A DNA stretch of 64,000 nucleotides from Amycolatopsis alkalitolerans (lineage in GTDB: Bacteria; Actinomycetota; Actinomycetes; Mycobacteriales; Pseudonocardiaceae), in NCBI RefSeq assembly GCF_006152065.1, contig NZ_VDFW01000001.1:124001-188000 (forward strand), written 5' to 3'. Position 1 is the stretch's first letter. Each line of letters starts with the position of its first letter. The notes below the pieces were generated by a model, which saw only the letters and a program-made list of their open reading frames with translations, ran no database searches and was not told the origin of the DNA. This document shows positions 8,800-17,530 of the stretch, piece by piece. The position numbers and the translations under genes were made by a program.

Positions 8800-8961
8800 T
8801 GCCCGCTTCGCGGCGATGACCACCCGCCTGCTGATCACGGCGGTCGGGAGCTTGCGCACGGCCCGCACGTTGAGTTCGACCGTCAGCCGCCGCTTGCGTT
8901 CCCCGACGATCACGTATCCGATGTCGCCCGCGATCGGATAGCTCACGCTGTTGTCATTCAT
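8686..8961 (-). CDS. Small hypothetical protein, uncertain 3' extent
   Basis: Up to 91 aa. The first 54 or so residues, outside rsmI, look protein-like (SYPIAGDIGYVIVGERKRR, then LTVELNVRAVRKLPTAVISR) with a strand-rich hydrophobic pattern. The last 37 codons are antisense to the rsmI 3' end and are low-complexity (GDAGDAGDIGRGG). A GGGGGGAAATCA stretch precedes ATG 8961 and could serve as SD. I recognise no family. It may be a real small gene overlapping rsmI tail-to-tail or a chance frame. Confidence 0.4.
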   Translation of the reverse strand: MNDNSVSYPIAGDIGYVIVGERKRRLTVELNVRAVRKLPTAVISRRVVIAAKRALASTGGEDGVVELFPGDAGDAGDIGRGGFEPFARRDA

Positions 8962-9030
8962 GATTTCCCCCCGCTGACGAATTCCCCACAGCGCCGCCAG
9001 ACTACCGCCGTTCGTCGCATTACCGGCAGG

Positions 9031-9043
9031 TAAGGTTTAGTCC
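9031..9043 (+). promoter_or_regulatory. Leaderless promoter -10 box
   Basis: TAAGGT at 9031-9036 followed by 7 nt and ATG. The same hexamer in nearly the same place precedes rsmA. Confidence 0.6.
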
Positions 9044-9991
9044 ATGCGCGCGGTCCAGGTAACGGAGTTCGGCGGTCCCGAAGTCCTGCGAAATGTCGAA
9101 GTGCCCGAACCGATGCCAGGTCCTGGCCAGGTCCTGGTCGAGGTGGATCACGCCGGGGTGAACTACGCGGACACCCACCAGGCCGAGAACACTTACCTGG
9201 CACCGAGTGTGTTACCGCTGGTCCCGGGCGGCGAGGTGGTCGGGCGGACGCCCGACGGGTCCAGGGTCGTGGCGCTGCTGGCCAGTGGCGGCTATGCCGA
9301 ACGGGCCGTCGCGGACCGGCGGGCGCTCGTTCCGGTTCCGGACGGGGTCGAGGATCTTTCCGCGCTCTCTTTCATCGTCCAGGGCGCGACCGCATGGTTG
9401 TTGTTGCGTAAGAACGCGCATTTGGAATCGGGAGAAAGCGTCGTCGTGCACGCGGCGGCCGGCGGGGTCGGCACGATAGCGGTGCAATTGGCGAAGGCGT
9501 GGGGTGCCGGGCGGGTGATCGCGACGGCGAGCAGCGAGGCGAAACGGGCGCTGGCACTGGAACTCGGCGCGGACGTGGCGGTGGACTCACGGGCCGGGGA
9601 CATGACGGCGACCCTGCGCGAGGCCAACGGCGGCAGCCGGGTGGACATCGTGCTGGACATGACCGGCGGGCGCGTGACCGACCAGAGCATCGCCGCGCTG
9701 GCCCCGTTCGGGCGGCTCGCGTTCTACGGGATGGCCAGCCGCGAGCAGCCGAAGCCCGTGCAACTGGGCTCGCTGCTTCGCCACTCGACGACCGTCTCGG
9801 GGATGTGGCTCCCGCATGCGCCCGCGGGGGTCATGGCGGCGGCGATGACGGACCTGTTCGAGCTTTCGCTCGCCGGCAGGATCCGCGCCGTGGCAGGCGG
9901 CGAGTACCCGTTGTCGCAGGCCCGCCAAGCCCACGAGGCACTGCGCTCCCGCGCCACGATCGGCAAACTCCTCCTGGACCCCCGCCGCTGA
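9044..9991 (+). CDS. Zinc-independent MDR-family NADPH:quinone oxidoreductase-like protein
   Basis: 315 aa. The N-terminal GroES-like half (AVQVTEFGGPEVLRNVEVPE, HAGVNYADTHQ) leads to a Rossmann half with the NADP motif VVHAAAGGVGTIAVQLAKAWGAG. The structural zinc Cys cluster of alcohol dehydrogenases is missing, which places it with quinone oxidoreductases (zeta-crystallin group). It probably reduces quinones or enals with NADPH in the cytoplasm. TAAGGT (9031-9036) lies 7 nt before ATG with no SD, so the mRNA is probably leaderless. It is monocistronic, followed by a 21-bp tandem repeat and the convergent pabB. Confidence 0.88.
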   Translation: MRAVQVTEFGGPEVLRNVEVPEPMPGPGQVLVEVDHAGVNYADTHQAENTYLAPSVLPLVPGGEVVGRTPDGSRVVALLASGGYAERAVADRRALVPVPDGVEDLSALSFIVQGATAWLLLRKNAHLESGESVVVHAAAGGVGTIAVQLAKAWGAGRVIATASSEAKRALALELGADVAVDSRAGDMTATLREANGGSRVDIVLDMTGGRVTDQSIAALAPFGRLAFYGMASREQPKPVQLGSLLRHSTTVSGMWLPHAPAGVMAAAMTDLFELSLAGRIRAVAGGEYPLSQARQAHEALRSRATIGKLLLDPRR

Positions 9992-10017
9992 CCCCGGGCC
10001 CCCGCACCCACCCGCGC

Positions 10018-10101
10018 CGAGTTCTACATTCAGGACGGCGAGTTCTGCGTTCGGGACGGCGAGTTCTGCGTTCGGGACGGCGAGTTCTACGTTCGCGACA
10101 G
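10018..10101. repeat. Tandem array of four 21-bp units
   Basis: Four head-to-tail copies start at 10018, 10039, 10060 and 10081. Copies 2 and 3 are identical (CGAGTTCTGCGTTCGGGACG plus G) and the outer copies differ at a few positions. The array lies between two converging genes, shortly after the oxidoreductase stop and before the pabB 3' end. A further CGAGT follows at 10102. Function unknown; a 21-bp period is two DNA turns. Confidence 0.9.
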
Positions 10102-10135
10102 CGAGTGCCCGACCCGCGCGCGGCGGGAGCCCGAC

Positions 10136-11422
10136 TCACCTGTCGTGGGAGCCGGGCTCGGGGGAGGGTGGGTGGGGGCGAGGGGTGGGCTGGGTGGCTA
10201 GGAGTTGTTCGAGGAGGGCGGCTTTGTGCAGGCATTCTGCCCACTCGGCCGCGGGATCCGAGCCGGCGGTGATTCCGCCGCCTACGCCGAGCGCGATGTG
10301 CCCGCCGGAGATCTCGAACGTCCGGATCGCCACGTTCAGCTCCAGTCCCGCGACGGGCGACACCAGCCCCACGGCGCCGGTGTAGACCCCGCGCGGCGAG
10401 GGCTCCAGCTCCGCGATCAACTCCAGTGCGCGGATCTTCGGAGCCCCGGTCACCGACCCCGGCGGGAAGGCCGCCGCCAGCAGGTCCTCGTCGGTACCGC
10501 GCAACCGTCCCTCCACTGTGGACTCCAGATGCCATACCCCGGGCGCGGGCCGCACGGCCAGCAGTTCCGGCACCCGCACGCTCCCGACCTCGCACACCCG
10601 GCCGAGGTCGTTGCGCACGAGGTCGGTGATCATGACGTTCTCCGCCACGTCCTTCACCGACTCTCGCAACCGGGCACGCAGGTGCTCGTCCTCGGGGCCG
10701 CGCCGGGGGAGGGTGCCCTTGATCGGTGCCGACCGCACGGAATCCCCGTGCCGGGCAAGGAAAAGCTCGGGCGAAAGCGAGACGATCGCACCCCAGCGGC
10801 CTTCGAGATAGGCGGCCCGCCGCGGCGCCAGGGCGCGCACACCGGCGGCGAACAGGCCAGCTGGATCCCCCGAGAACCGGCCGGTGAACCGCGTGCAGAT
10901 GTTGGCCTGGAACAGCTCACCCGCTTCGATGGCGTGGATGCAGGCCTTGACGGCCTCGGAATTGGGCAGCGGCCGTTCCAGCGACGTGGGCTCCCAGGTC
11001 AGCCGCGGCGGCTCGGCCGCGAGCAGCGACTCGAACTCGGCTGGGTCCACGTCCGGGGTCAGCGCCTCGAACCACCACTGCCCGCCGGCGTCCAGCCGCA
11101 ACACGTGATCGGCCCAGCCCCAGACCGCCCGCGGGATGCCGGTCGAGCGGCCGGACGGGTCGGTCAGGTCGTAGGCCAGGTAGCCGAACCAGCCGCCCCC
11201 GACGCCGTCGCCGGGAACCCGCGGCAGGTTCCGCAGCGGCGCGAACGGATCGGCTACCGGACCGAGCCGCACCTCCGGTGCCAGGACGGCCTGCGCGCCG
11301 AACCAGTCGCCGCACAGGCCGCCAGCCGCGCCCACCCCTCGCTTCCGGGCGCGCACCGTCAGTGACGCCAGGGCCTCGTCCGCGGTCCGGTCACCCCGCA
11401 ACCGTTTCCGGACGAACCGCAC
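10136..11422 (-). CDS. pabB: Aminodeoxychorismate synthase component I
   Basis: 428 aa chorismate-binding enzyme that makes 4-amino-4-deoxychorismate for folate. The active-site motif PIKGTLPR carries Lys235; anthranilate synthases have PIAGT, so this is the PabB branch. Other markers are ENVMITDLVRNDLGRV, GSVTGAPKIRALELI and the C-terminal GVGGGITAGSDPAAEW. There is no fused glutamine amidotransferase domain, so PabA must come from elsewhere. About 25 Pro-rich residues trail the domain. GTG 11422 has CAGAAT six nt upstream and no SD. It marks the left border of the accessory island, since in mycobacteria metG follows closely. Confidence 0.92.
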   Translation of the reverse strand: MRFVRKRLRGDRTADEALASLTVRARKRGVGAAGGLCGDWFGAQAVLAPEVRLGPVADPFAPLRNLPRVPGDGVGGGWFGYLAYDLTDPSGRSTGIPRAVWGWADHVLRLDAGGQWWFEALTPDVDPAEFESLLAAEPPRLTWEPTSLERPLPNSEAVKACIHAIEAGELFQANICTRFTGRFSGDPAGLFAAGVRALAPRRAAYLEGRWGAIVSLSPELFLARHGDSVRSAPIKGTLPRRGPEDEHLRARLRESVKDVAENVMITDLVRNDLGRVCEVGSVRVPELLAVRPAPGVWHLESTVEGRLRGTDEDLLAAAFPPGSVTGAPKIRALELIAELEPSPRGVYTGAVGLVSPVAGLELNVAIRTFEISGGHIALGVGGGITAGSDPAAEWAECLHKAALLEQLLATQPTPRPHPPSPEPGSHDR

Positions 11423-11452
11423 CCGGACATTCTGACCTGCCGCCCGCGGGGC

Positions 11453-12142
11453 TCAATGCCGGGTCATCGTGAAGTCGGTGCCGTCGGACGCGATCGCGCT
11501 CGGGCTCCAGGTGTAGGTGCCACGGTCGTCTGCGTTCAGCCCCTGCGGCGAGGTCGACGCCAGGTTCGTCCCGTTGAACTTCACGGCGGTGAAGTTCACT
11601 CCACCGCTGATGTTCGGGTACGAGTCGGTCGGCGACTCGATGATCGCCTCGGCCGAGGAATGCTGCGAGGACAACGACTTCGACACGCTCTTCGACCAGC
11701 CCTTGGTGGTGTCGGTGATCACCAGGTTGTACGTGTTCGTGCCGGTGCGGGTGACGGTCGCGGTGATGTGGTCACCGGCGCTCACCGAGTCGCTGTAGTA
11801 CACCGGCCCGGCGGGGTACATCTCGTACCACGCCTGGTACACGGGAGATCCGCTCGAGCAGTCGGTCGCGACACCCGTCTGTTCGACCGTCGACGAGCCG
11901 TCGCCGTCGATACCGACCCATGGCGCGAACAAGTCGTTGGTCGAGTTGCAGGTGACCGACGGTTCCACCCAACTGGCGGTCGCGGTGGTGAAACTGCCGA
12001 AACTCACGTAACCGCCCCAGTTTCCACCGGAGAAGTTGTCCGCGCCGAACACGGGCGCCGCTGCCGCCGTTCCCGCGAACGCGGTGGTGGCGACAGCGGC
12101 GACCGAGAACAGGCCGGCGCAGCGGGCAAGGGTCGATTTCAT
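11453..12142 (-). CDS. Secreted G1-family (eqolisin) glutamic endopeptidase
   Basis: 229 aa. It begins with a signal peptide (MKSTLARC, a hydrophobic core, cut near TAAAAP at about residue 30). The mature part opens SGGNWGGYVSFGSFTTATASW, the eqolisin start. The catalytic pair is visible as Gln88 in STVEQTGV and Glu169 in AEAIIESPT. VGIDGDGS and YQAWYEMYP are also family features. Such proteases work extracellularly at acid pH; most known members are fungal. ATG 12142 begins the signal peptide, and the preceding GTG 12163 has no SD. Base composition just upstream (12180-12284) is noticeably AT-richer than the surroundings. Confidence 0.88.
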   Translation of the reverse strand: MKSTLARCAGLFSVAAVATTAFAGTAAAAPVFGADNFSGGNWGGYVSFGSFTTATASWVEPSVTCNSTNDLFAPWVGIDGDGSSTVEQTGVATDCSSGSPVYQAWYEMYPAGPVYYSDSVSAGDHITATVTRTGTNTYNLVITDTTKGWSKSVSKSLSSQHSSAEAIIESPTDSYPNISGGVNFTAVKFNGTNLASTSPQGLNADDRGTYTWSPSAIASDGTDFTMTRH

Positions 12143-12284
12143 GGCGGATTCCAATCCGTTCACTGGCAGGGACTCGAGCGTGATCGGTGTTGTTCCGCCG
12201 GTAATTATCGATTTGTGGGAACCTTGCCAACAGCTACTTTCGGCTCAAAATGATCAACCAAGCGCAGGTAAAGTAGTCGTAAAC

Positions 12285-13334
12285 TCACCCCTGTTTGGCC
12301 GCGGCGTCCACGAACTCCGTCGTGTAGGTCTTCGACAGGTCGATGGAATCCTTGCGGGGCTTGACGTTCGTCGAGAACGTGGACAGCACCTCCAGTGCGT
12401 TCTTCGCACCGTCGGCGTCCATCGTCCCGTCGGTGTTGAACATCCCGATACTGTCCTTGATGGACTTCACGTACAGGGCCTGGTCGCCGCCGCTGTAGGA
12501 AGGCGGCATCTTCGCCGCGATCTCCTCCGGGCTGTGCTGGCTCATCCATTTCAGCGTCGCCACGAAAGCGTTGGCCAGCTTCTGCACGACGTCCCGGTGC
12601 TGCTGGACGAAGTCGCAGTTCAGGTACAGCGACGAGGCCGGGTATAGCCCACCGAGCGCGGCCTTCGTGCCCTCGACCGTGCGCAGGTCGTAGAGCACCT
12701 TCGCCTTGCCCGTGCTGGTCAGCTTGGCGATCGTCGGGTCGGTCGTCATCCCGCCGTCGATGCCGCCGTTGTCCAGGCTGGCGATGAACGTCTGCCCGGC
12801 CCCGACCTTGACCGGGGTGTACTGGTCGGCGCCGACGCCGGCTTTGGCGGCCAGCGCCTTCGTCAGGAAGTCGGTGGACGAGCCGAGCGAGGTGACGCCG
12901 AGCTTCCTGCCCTTGAAGTCCGCCGCGCTCTTGATCGTGTTCGCGTTCGCGGTGCCGATCATCTCGGCCTCACCGGGAATGTTGGCCATCTGCACGACGC
13001 TTTCGATGCACTGGCCCTTGGCCTGCAGGTCGATCGTATGGTCGTAGAACCCGACGACCCCGTCGACCTGCTTGGCCACCAGCGAGGTCTCCGCGGTGGC
13101 GCCCGACTGCTCGCCCTGCAGTTCGACGTCGAGACCCTGTGCCGCGAAGTTGCCGAGTTGCTGGCTCAGCATCGCGGGCAGGTAGATGACCTTCTCCAGG
13201 CCGCCGACGATGATCGTCACCTTCGGCTTGCCGCCCGAGCCGGTCGCCACGCCGCGCGAGTCCTGGCAGGCGGTCGTGCCTGCGGCGATCAGGGCGAGCG
13301 CCGCGACGGCACCCGCGATCCTGCGAATCCTCAT
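12285..13334 (-). CDS. ABC importer substrate-binding lipoprotein (NitT/TauT/SsuA type)
   Basis: 349 aa. A lipoprotein signal ends in the lipobox AAGTTAC with Cys23. The mature part fits NMT1/SsuA-like binding proteins (PKVTIIVGGLEKVIYLPAM, QQLGNFAAQGLDVELQ, LGVTSLGSSTDFLTKALAAK). It would deliver a small anionic or aromatic solute to the permease encoded next. GAAAGGAAA precedes ATG 13334. It is last in a three-gene unit (ATPase, permease, binding protein) divergent from the two-component system, which probably senses the same or a related ligand. Solute unknown. Confidence 0.9.
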   Translation of the reverse strand: MRIRRIAGAVAALALIAAGTTACQDSRGVATGSGGKPKVTIIVGGLEKVIYLPAMLSQQLGNFAAQGLDVELQGEQSGATAETSLVAKQVDGVVGFYDHTIDLQAKGQCIESVVQMANIPGEAEMIGTANANTIKSAADFKGRKLGVTSLGSSTDFLTKALAAKAGVGADQYTPVKVGAGQTFIASLDNGGIDGGMTTDPTIAKLTSTGKAKVLYDLRTVEGTKAALGGLYPASSLYLNCDFVQQHRDVVQKLANAFVATLKWMSQHSPEEIAAKMPPSYSGGDQALYVKSIKDSIGMFNTDGTMDADGAKNALEVLSTFSTNVKPRKDSIDLSKTYTTEFVDAAAKQG

Positions 13335-13349
13335 TGATCCGGTTTCCTT

Positions 13350-14225
13350 TCAGAAGACGGCGGTTTCGGAGTTGCTCGAGACGGAGGGCCGCCAGCGCAG
13401 CAGCCGTCCCTCCAGATGCCCGATGCCCCATTCGGCGACCAGGGCGACGACCGTGATGATGATCATGGCGGCGTAGATCCCCGCCGAGTCGAACGTGCCC
13501 TGCGCGTTCGCGATGAGGAAGCCGATACCGGCCTTCGAACCCGCGTACTCACCGACCACGGCGCCGATCAGGGCGAAGCCGAAGGCGGTGTGCAGGGAGG
13601 ACAGGATCCACGAAGTGGCGCTCGGCAACACGATGGAGCGCAGCACCTGCAACCGCCCGGCACCGAGGATGCGGGCGTTGTCGATCAGGTTCCGGTCCAC
13701 TTCGCGGGCACCGGTGAAGGCGTTGAAGAACACCGCGAAGAACACCAGCACGATCACGGTCGCGACCTTCGAGGCGAGCCCGAGGCCGAACCAGATCACG
13801 AACAGCGAGGCCAGCACGATCCGGGGAACCGCGTTGGCGGCCTTGATGAACGGCGCCAGCACGTCCGCGAGGTACTGGCTGCGCCCGAGAATCACCCCGA
13901 GTACGACCCCGGCGAGCGCGCCGAGCACGAACCCGAACACGGCCTCCTCGACCGTCACCCACAGCTGGTACCAGATCGAACCGAAATCGGTGCCCGCGGT
14001 GAACCAGCCGGCCAGCCGTTCCCAGATCCGGGACGGTTTGGAGTAGAAGAACGGGTCGATCCAGAAGGTGGCGGCCAGCTCCCAGGAGCCAAGCCACCCG
14101 ACCGCGATCGCCAGGCGCAGCAACCACGTGTTGCGCCGGCGCCTGCCGACGGCCTTGCGCTGCCTGGCCAGGATCATCTCTTCGGTTTCCGGTTGTGTCA
14201 GAACCGGCATGGTGTCAAGCGACAT
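13350..14225 (-). CDS. ABC importer permease (NitT/TauT type)
   Basis: 291 aa with about six transmembrane segments and the BPD permease coupling loop, here DNARILGAGRLQVLRSIVLPSA (EAA-like loop with the conserved Gly). It forms the membrane channel with the ATPase encoded just before it. ATG at 14225 lies 11 bp inside the end of the ATPase gene, so the two are translationally coupled, and the binding-protein gene starts 15 bp after its stop. Confidence 0.92.
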   Translation of the reverse strand: MSLDTMPVLTQPETEEMILARQRKAVGRRRRNTWLLRLAIAVGWLGSWELAATFWIDPFFYSKPSRIWERLAGWFTAGTDFGSIWYQLWVTVEEAVFGFVLGALAGVVLGVILGRSQYLADVLAPFIKAANAVPRIVLASLFVIWFGLGLASKVATVIVLVFFAVFFNAFTGAREVDRNLIDNARILGAGRLQVLRSIVLPSATSWILSSLHTAFGFALIGAVVGEYAGSKAGIGFLIANAQGTFDSAGIYAAMIIITVVALVAEWGIGHLEGRLLRWRPSVSSNSETAVF

Positions 14226-15018
14226 CGCTGATCCCTCCCCGCGCCTTGCCGACCTCCCCGCGCAGCGATTCCCAGACCTCGCGGTAGATGCGCAGGAACT
14301 CCTCGGTGAGGCGCAGTTCTTCGACCTGGCGCGGGCGCGGCAGGTCGATGATGAACACGTCCTTGACGGTGGCCGGGCTTGTGGTCAGCACGACTACCTT
14401 GTCGGCCAGCGCGATGGCCTCCTCCAGGTCGTGGGTCACGAACACGACCGCGGCGCCAGTGCCCGACCACAGGCGCAGCAGTTCGTCCTGCATCAGCGCG
14501 CGGGTCTGCACGTCCAGCGCCGAGAAGGGCTCGTCCATCAGCAGGATCCGGGGCTCGGTGACCAGCGTCTGGGCGAGCGCAACCCGCTTGCGCATGCCGC
14601 CGGAAAGCTGGTGCGGGTAGTACTTTTCGAATCCGGCGAGGCCCACGCGCCTGACCCAGTCGGCCGCGCGCTCGCGCGCCTGCGCCTTGGCGGCGCCCCG
14701 GAAGCGCGGCCCCGAAGCGACGTTGTCCAGTACCGAACGCCACGGCATCACCGCGTCGTTCTGGAACATGTAGCCGACACCGTCCGGAATGGACGTCACG
14801 GGCTCGCCGTTGACGCGCACCTGCCCCGCGGAAGCCGGCTGCAGGCCGGAGACGAGCGAGAGGGTGGTCGACTTGCCGCATCCGGTGGGGCCGACCACGG
14901 CGACGAACTCGCCGGGATCGACGGTCAGCTCGAGATCTCGGACCGCGGTGTGCACCGAGCCGTTCCCGCTCGGGAACCGCTTGGTCGCACCGATCAGTTC
15001 GATCAGTGGTGAGGACAT
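14215..15018 (-). CDS. ABC importer ATP-binding protein (NitT/TauT type)
   Basis: 267 aa. Complete ABC ATPase: Walker A GPTGCGKST, Q-loop YMFQNDAVMPW, signature LSGGMRKRVALAQTL, Walker B ILLMDEPFSALD, and H-loop FVTHDLEEA. The Gln-Asn after the Q-loop and the LSGGM signature are usual for the SsuB/TauB group. GAAGGAG precedes ATG 15018. It is the first gene of the importer operon and is divergent from the sensor kinase. Confidence 0.93.
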   Translation of the reverse strand: MSSPLIELIGATKRFPSGNGSVHTAVRDLELTVDPGEFVAVVGPTGCGKSTTLSLVSGLQPASAGQVRVNGEPVTSIPDGVGYMFQNDAVMPWRSVLDNVASGPRFRGAAKAQARERAADWVRRVGLAGFEKYYPHQLSGGMRKRVALAQTLVTEPRILLMDEPFSALDVQTRALMQDELLRLWSGTGAAVVFVTHDLEEAIALADKVVVLTTSPATVKDVFIIDLPRPRQVEELRLTEEFLRIYREVWESLRGEVGKARGGISDVA

Positions 15019-15134
15019 CGGGTGACTCCTTCGTCACGCGCTGGAGGAATCCGTGTGACGCACGTTAAGAAGCCGGCCCGCCCCGCGGGAAGCTTGTCCG
15101 CGTTCTGCGTCCCCACCGCGCGTTCTTCGCGTTT

Positions 15135-15149
15135 TGCACATTCTGTGCA
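15135..15149. promoter_or_regulatory. Palindromic operator between importer and two-component system
   Basis: TGCACATTCTGTGCA is a perfect 6-bp inverted repeat with a 3-nt spacer. It sits midway between the divergent ATPase and sensor-kinase starts, so the response regulator encoded here is the natural candidate to bind it. Confidence 0.5.
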
Positions 15150-15180
15150 CAGCCTTGACCAGCGCGTATCGTGTCCCCGC

Positions 15181-16782
15181 ATGGACAAGGGTGTCTTCGG
15201 GCGCATGCGGTTCTCGCGCCAGATCCTGATCCTGCAGATCGGGGTCGTGGTGCTGCTGCTCGCCGTCGGGCTGGCGCTGGTGAGCTGGTTGCTGTGGGGC
15301 ACCCTGCGTGACCAGTACGGGGAACGCGCCCTCGGGATCGCGCGCTCGGTGGCCGTCGATCCGGTCGTCGTCACGAACGTCACGGACAAGCGCCCGGGCG
15401 GCCCGCTCGAGGATCTGGCGCAGGCGGTCACCCGCCGGACCGGCGCGTTGTTCGTGGTGATCACCGACGACAAGGGCATCCGGCTGGCGCATCCGAACCC
15501 GGGTGAGATCGGCAAGCCGGTCAGCACGCCCGCGGTCGAGGCCCTGGCGGGGAACGACGTCGTCAGCGCGGTCCAAAAAGGAACGCTGGGGGTTTCCGTG
15601 CGGAGCAAGACACCGATCTTCGCCGCGGATGGCCGGGTCGTCGGCGAGGTCAGTGTCGGGTACGAAATCGGTGAGGCGACGGGGGATCTGATCCGGTTGA
15701 TCCTGACCAGCGCGCTGTTCGCGGCCGGGGCGCTGGCGCTCGGCGTGGCCGCGTCGGCGCTGCTGACCCGCAGGCTGAACCGGCTGACGCACGGGCTCGA
15801 ACCGCGCGAACTGACCGAACTGCTCTATGAACGGGAGGCCGTCCTGCACGGGATCGGGGAGGGCATGCTCGCGGTGGACGCGGGCGGCCGGGTTTCGGTG
15901 CGGAACGCCGAAGCCGAGCGGCTGCTGGGAAAGCCGCTGCCGGTCGGGGTGCCGGTGTCCGAACTGGGCCTTTCACCACGGCTGGGGAAGGCGGTGGCCG
16001 ATCACCAGCCGGTGGACAATCTCCTTGCCGTGGCGGGGAACCGGGTGCTGGTGGTGAACTCCCGCGCGGTGCAGCGGGACGACCGCGATCTGGGCATGGT
16101 GCTGACCTTCCGGGATCGTACGGATCTCGATACGCTGACCCGCGAGCTGGACGCCGTCCGGTCCCTTTCGGACGGTCTGCGCGCGCAGCGGCACGAGTTC
16201 AGCAACCGGCTGCACACGCTGTCCGGCTTGCTGCAGCTGGGGCACAACGGCGAGGCGGTCGAGTACCTGCAGACGCTGACCGACACCTCGATCTCGAGTC
16301 CCGGTGCGCTCGGCGACAGTGTGACCGACCCGTACCTGCAGGCGCTGCTCGCCGCGAAAATCGAGCAGGCGCAGGAAAAAGGCGTCCGGCTTCGGTTGTC
16401 GGACGACTCGTGGGTGCGGGCTCCGGTGACCGATCCGATCACCGTGAACACAGTCGTGGGCAACCTGCTTGACAACGCGCTGCACGCGGCTCGGCTCGGC
16501 CGCCTGCCCGCGTTCGTCGAAATCGCTTTGCTGGCCGAGGGAACTACGTTGCACGTATCTGTTGTGGACAGTGGTAGCGGGGTCGCCGCCGAGGTGCGGG
16601 AGAAGCTGTTCGACGAGGGAGTGTCGACGAAGATCTCGCCAGGGCACGGGCTGGGCCTCGCGCTCGCCAGGCAGGCGGCGCGGGCGCACGGCGGCGACGT
16701 GTGGCTCGCGGATCCCGGCGGCGAGGACCGGGGCGCGCTGTTCGTGGCGGCTTTGCCGGACCTGCTGGAGGCACAGGAATGA
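15181..16782 (+). CDS. Sensor histidine kinase, CitA/DcuS/DctS-like
   Basis: 533 aa from ATG 15181. Topology: first membrane span near residues 13-38, an outside Cache/PAS sensor (about 40-175, with GALFVVITDDKGIRLAHPNP typical of citrate/C4-dicarboxylate sensors), second span near 178-200, a cytoplasmic PAS, then the phospho-acceptor His338 in RAQRHEFSNRLHTLSGLLQLG and an HATPase domain (NLLDNALHAA, DSGSG, GHGLGLALA). Longer in-frame starts add 53 residues that overlap the divergent ATPase promoter and are rejected. TATCGT lies 8 nt upstream. The stop overlaps the regulator's ATG by 4 bp, so both are co-translated. Confidence 0.92.
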   Translation: MDKGVFGRMRFSRQILILQIGVVVLLLAVGLALVSWLLWGTLRDQYGERALGIARSVAVDPVVVTNVTDKRPGGPLEDLAQAVTRRTGALFVVITDDKGIRLAHPNPGEIGKPVSTPAVEALAGNDVVSAVQKGTLGVSVRSKTPIFAADGRVVGEVSVGYEIGEATGDLIRLILTSALFAAGALALGVAASALLTRRLNRLTHGLEPRELTELLYEREAVLHGIGEGMLAVDAGGRVSVRNAEAERLLGKPLPVGVPVSELGLSPRLGKAVADHQPVDNLLAVAGNRVLVVNSRAVQRDDRDLGMVLTFRDRTDLDTLTRELDAVRSLSDGLRAQRHEFSNRLHTLSGLLQLGHNGEAVEYLQTLTDTSISSPGALGDSVTDPYLQALLAAKIEQAQEKGVRLRLSDDSWVRAPVTDPITVNTVVGNLLDNALHAARLGRLPAFVEIALLAEGTTLHVSVVDSGSGVAAEVREKLFDEGVSTKISPGHGLGLALARQAARAHGGDVWLADPGGEDRGALFVAALPDLLEAQE

Positions 16783-17435
16783 TTCGCACGCTCATCGTGG
16801 ACGACGACTTCCGGGTCGCCGGAGTGCATGCGGGGTTCGTCGAGGAGGTGCCGGGGTTCGCGGTCGTGGGCACGGCGCGCACGGCGGCGGAGGCCAGGGC
16901 GCGGGTGCGCGAGCTTGCGCCGGATCTGGTGCTGCTGGACGTCTACCTGCCGGACGAGTCGGGCTTGACCCTGCTGGCGGAACTGCAGACGGACACGATC
17001 ATCCTGTCCGCGGCGACCGACACGAACTCGGTCCGCGCGGCGGTTCGCGGCGGGGCGCTGAACTACCTGATCAAGCCGTTCACGACCCGGCAGTTCGCGG
17101 AGCGGCTGGCCGGGTACGCGCGGTACCGGCGGCTGGTCGGGGAGGAGCGGAACCTGGACCAGTCGGACGTCGACCGGGCGTTCCGGGTGCTGCACGAACA
17201 GGACCGGGCGGCGCCGCCCAAAGGCCGGTCCGGCGCGACGGCGCGCCTCGTGTCCGAGCAACTCCAGCGCGCGGCGCGCCCCCTGTCGGCGGCGGAGATC
17301 GCTTCGGAACTGGGCGTCGCCCGCGCCACGGCGCAGCGCTACCTGACGGCCCTGGCGGAGGCGGGCACGATCGAGATGCGCCTGCGGTACGGGGCGACGG
17401 GCCGCCCGGAACACGAGTACAGCTGGCGCTCGTGA
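16779..17435 (+). CDS. Two-component response regulator, CitB/DctR-like
   Basis: 218 aa. The receiver domain has the acidic pocket VDDD (8-10), phospho-acceptor Asp54 in VLLDVYLPDESG, and the Lys in LIKPF. The C-terminal part (about 155-215) is a winged helix of the DctR/CitB type, with AAEIASELGVARATAQRYL as the recognition region. It is paired with the kinase through an ATGA overlap. It probably controls the divergent ABC importer operon, an unusual partner because CitAB-like systems normally govern citrate or C4-dicarboxylate carriers. Confidence 0.92.
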   Translation: MIRTLIVDDDFRVAGVHAGFVEEVPGFAVVGTARTAAEARARVRELAPDLVLLDVYLPDESGLTLLAELQTDTIILSAATDTNSVRAAVRGGALNYLIKPFTTRQFAERLAGYARYRRLVGEERNLDQSDVDRAFRVLHEQDRAAPPKGRSGATARLVSEQLQRAARPLSAAEIASELGVARATAQRYLTALAEAGTIEMRLRYGATGRPEHEYSWRS

Positions 17436-17530
17436 GGCGGATCGGTGCGCCCGGCGCACACCGCCCGCCGCCCCTAGCGTTTCGTGATCTTGTTGTCTTT
17501 GCGCGCGGGTGTGTTTGTTCGCCAGGGTAC

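Noticed and set aside
10018-10101. CRISPR array
   Set aside because: Units are contiguous 21-bp tandem repeats with no spacers, and no cas genes are present.
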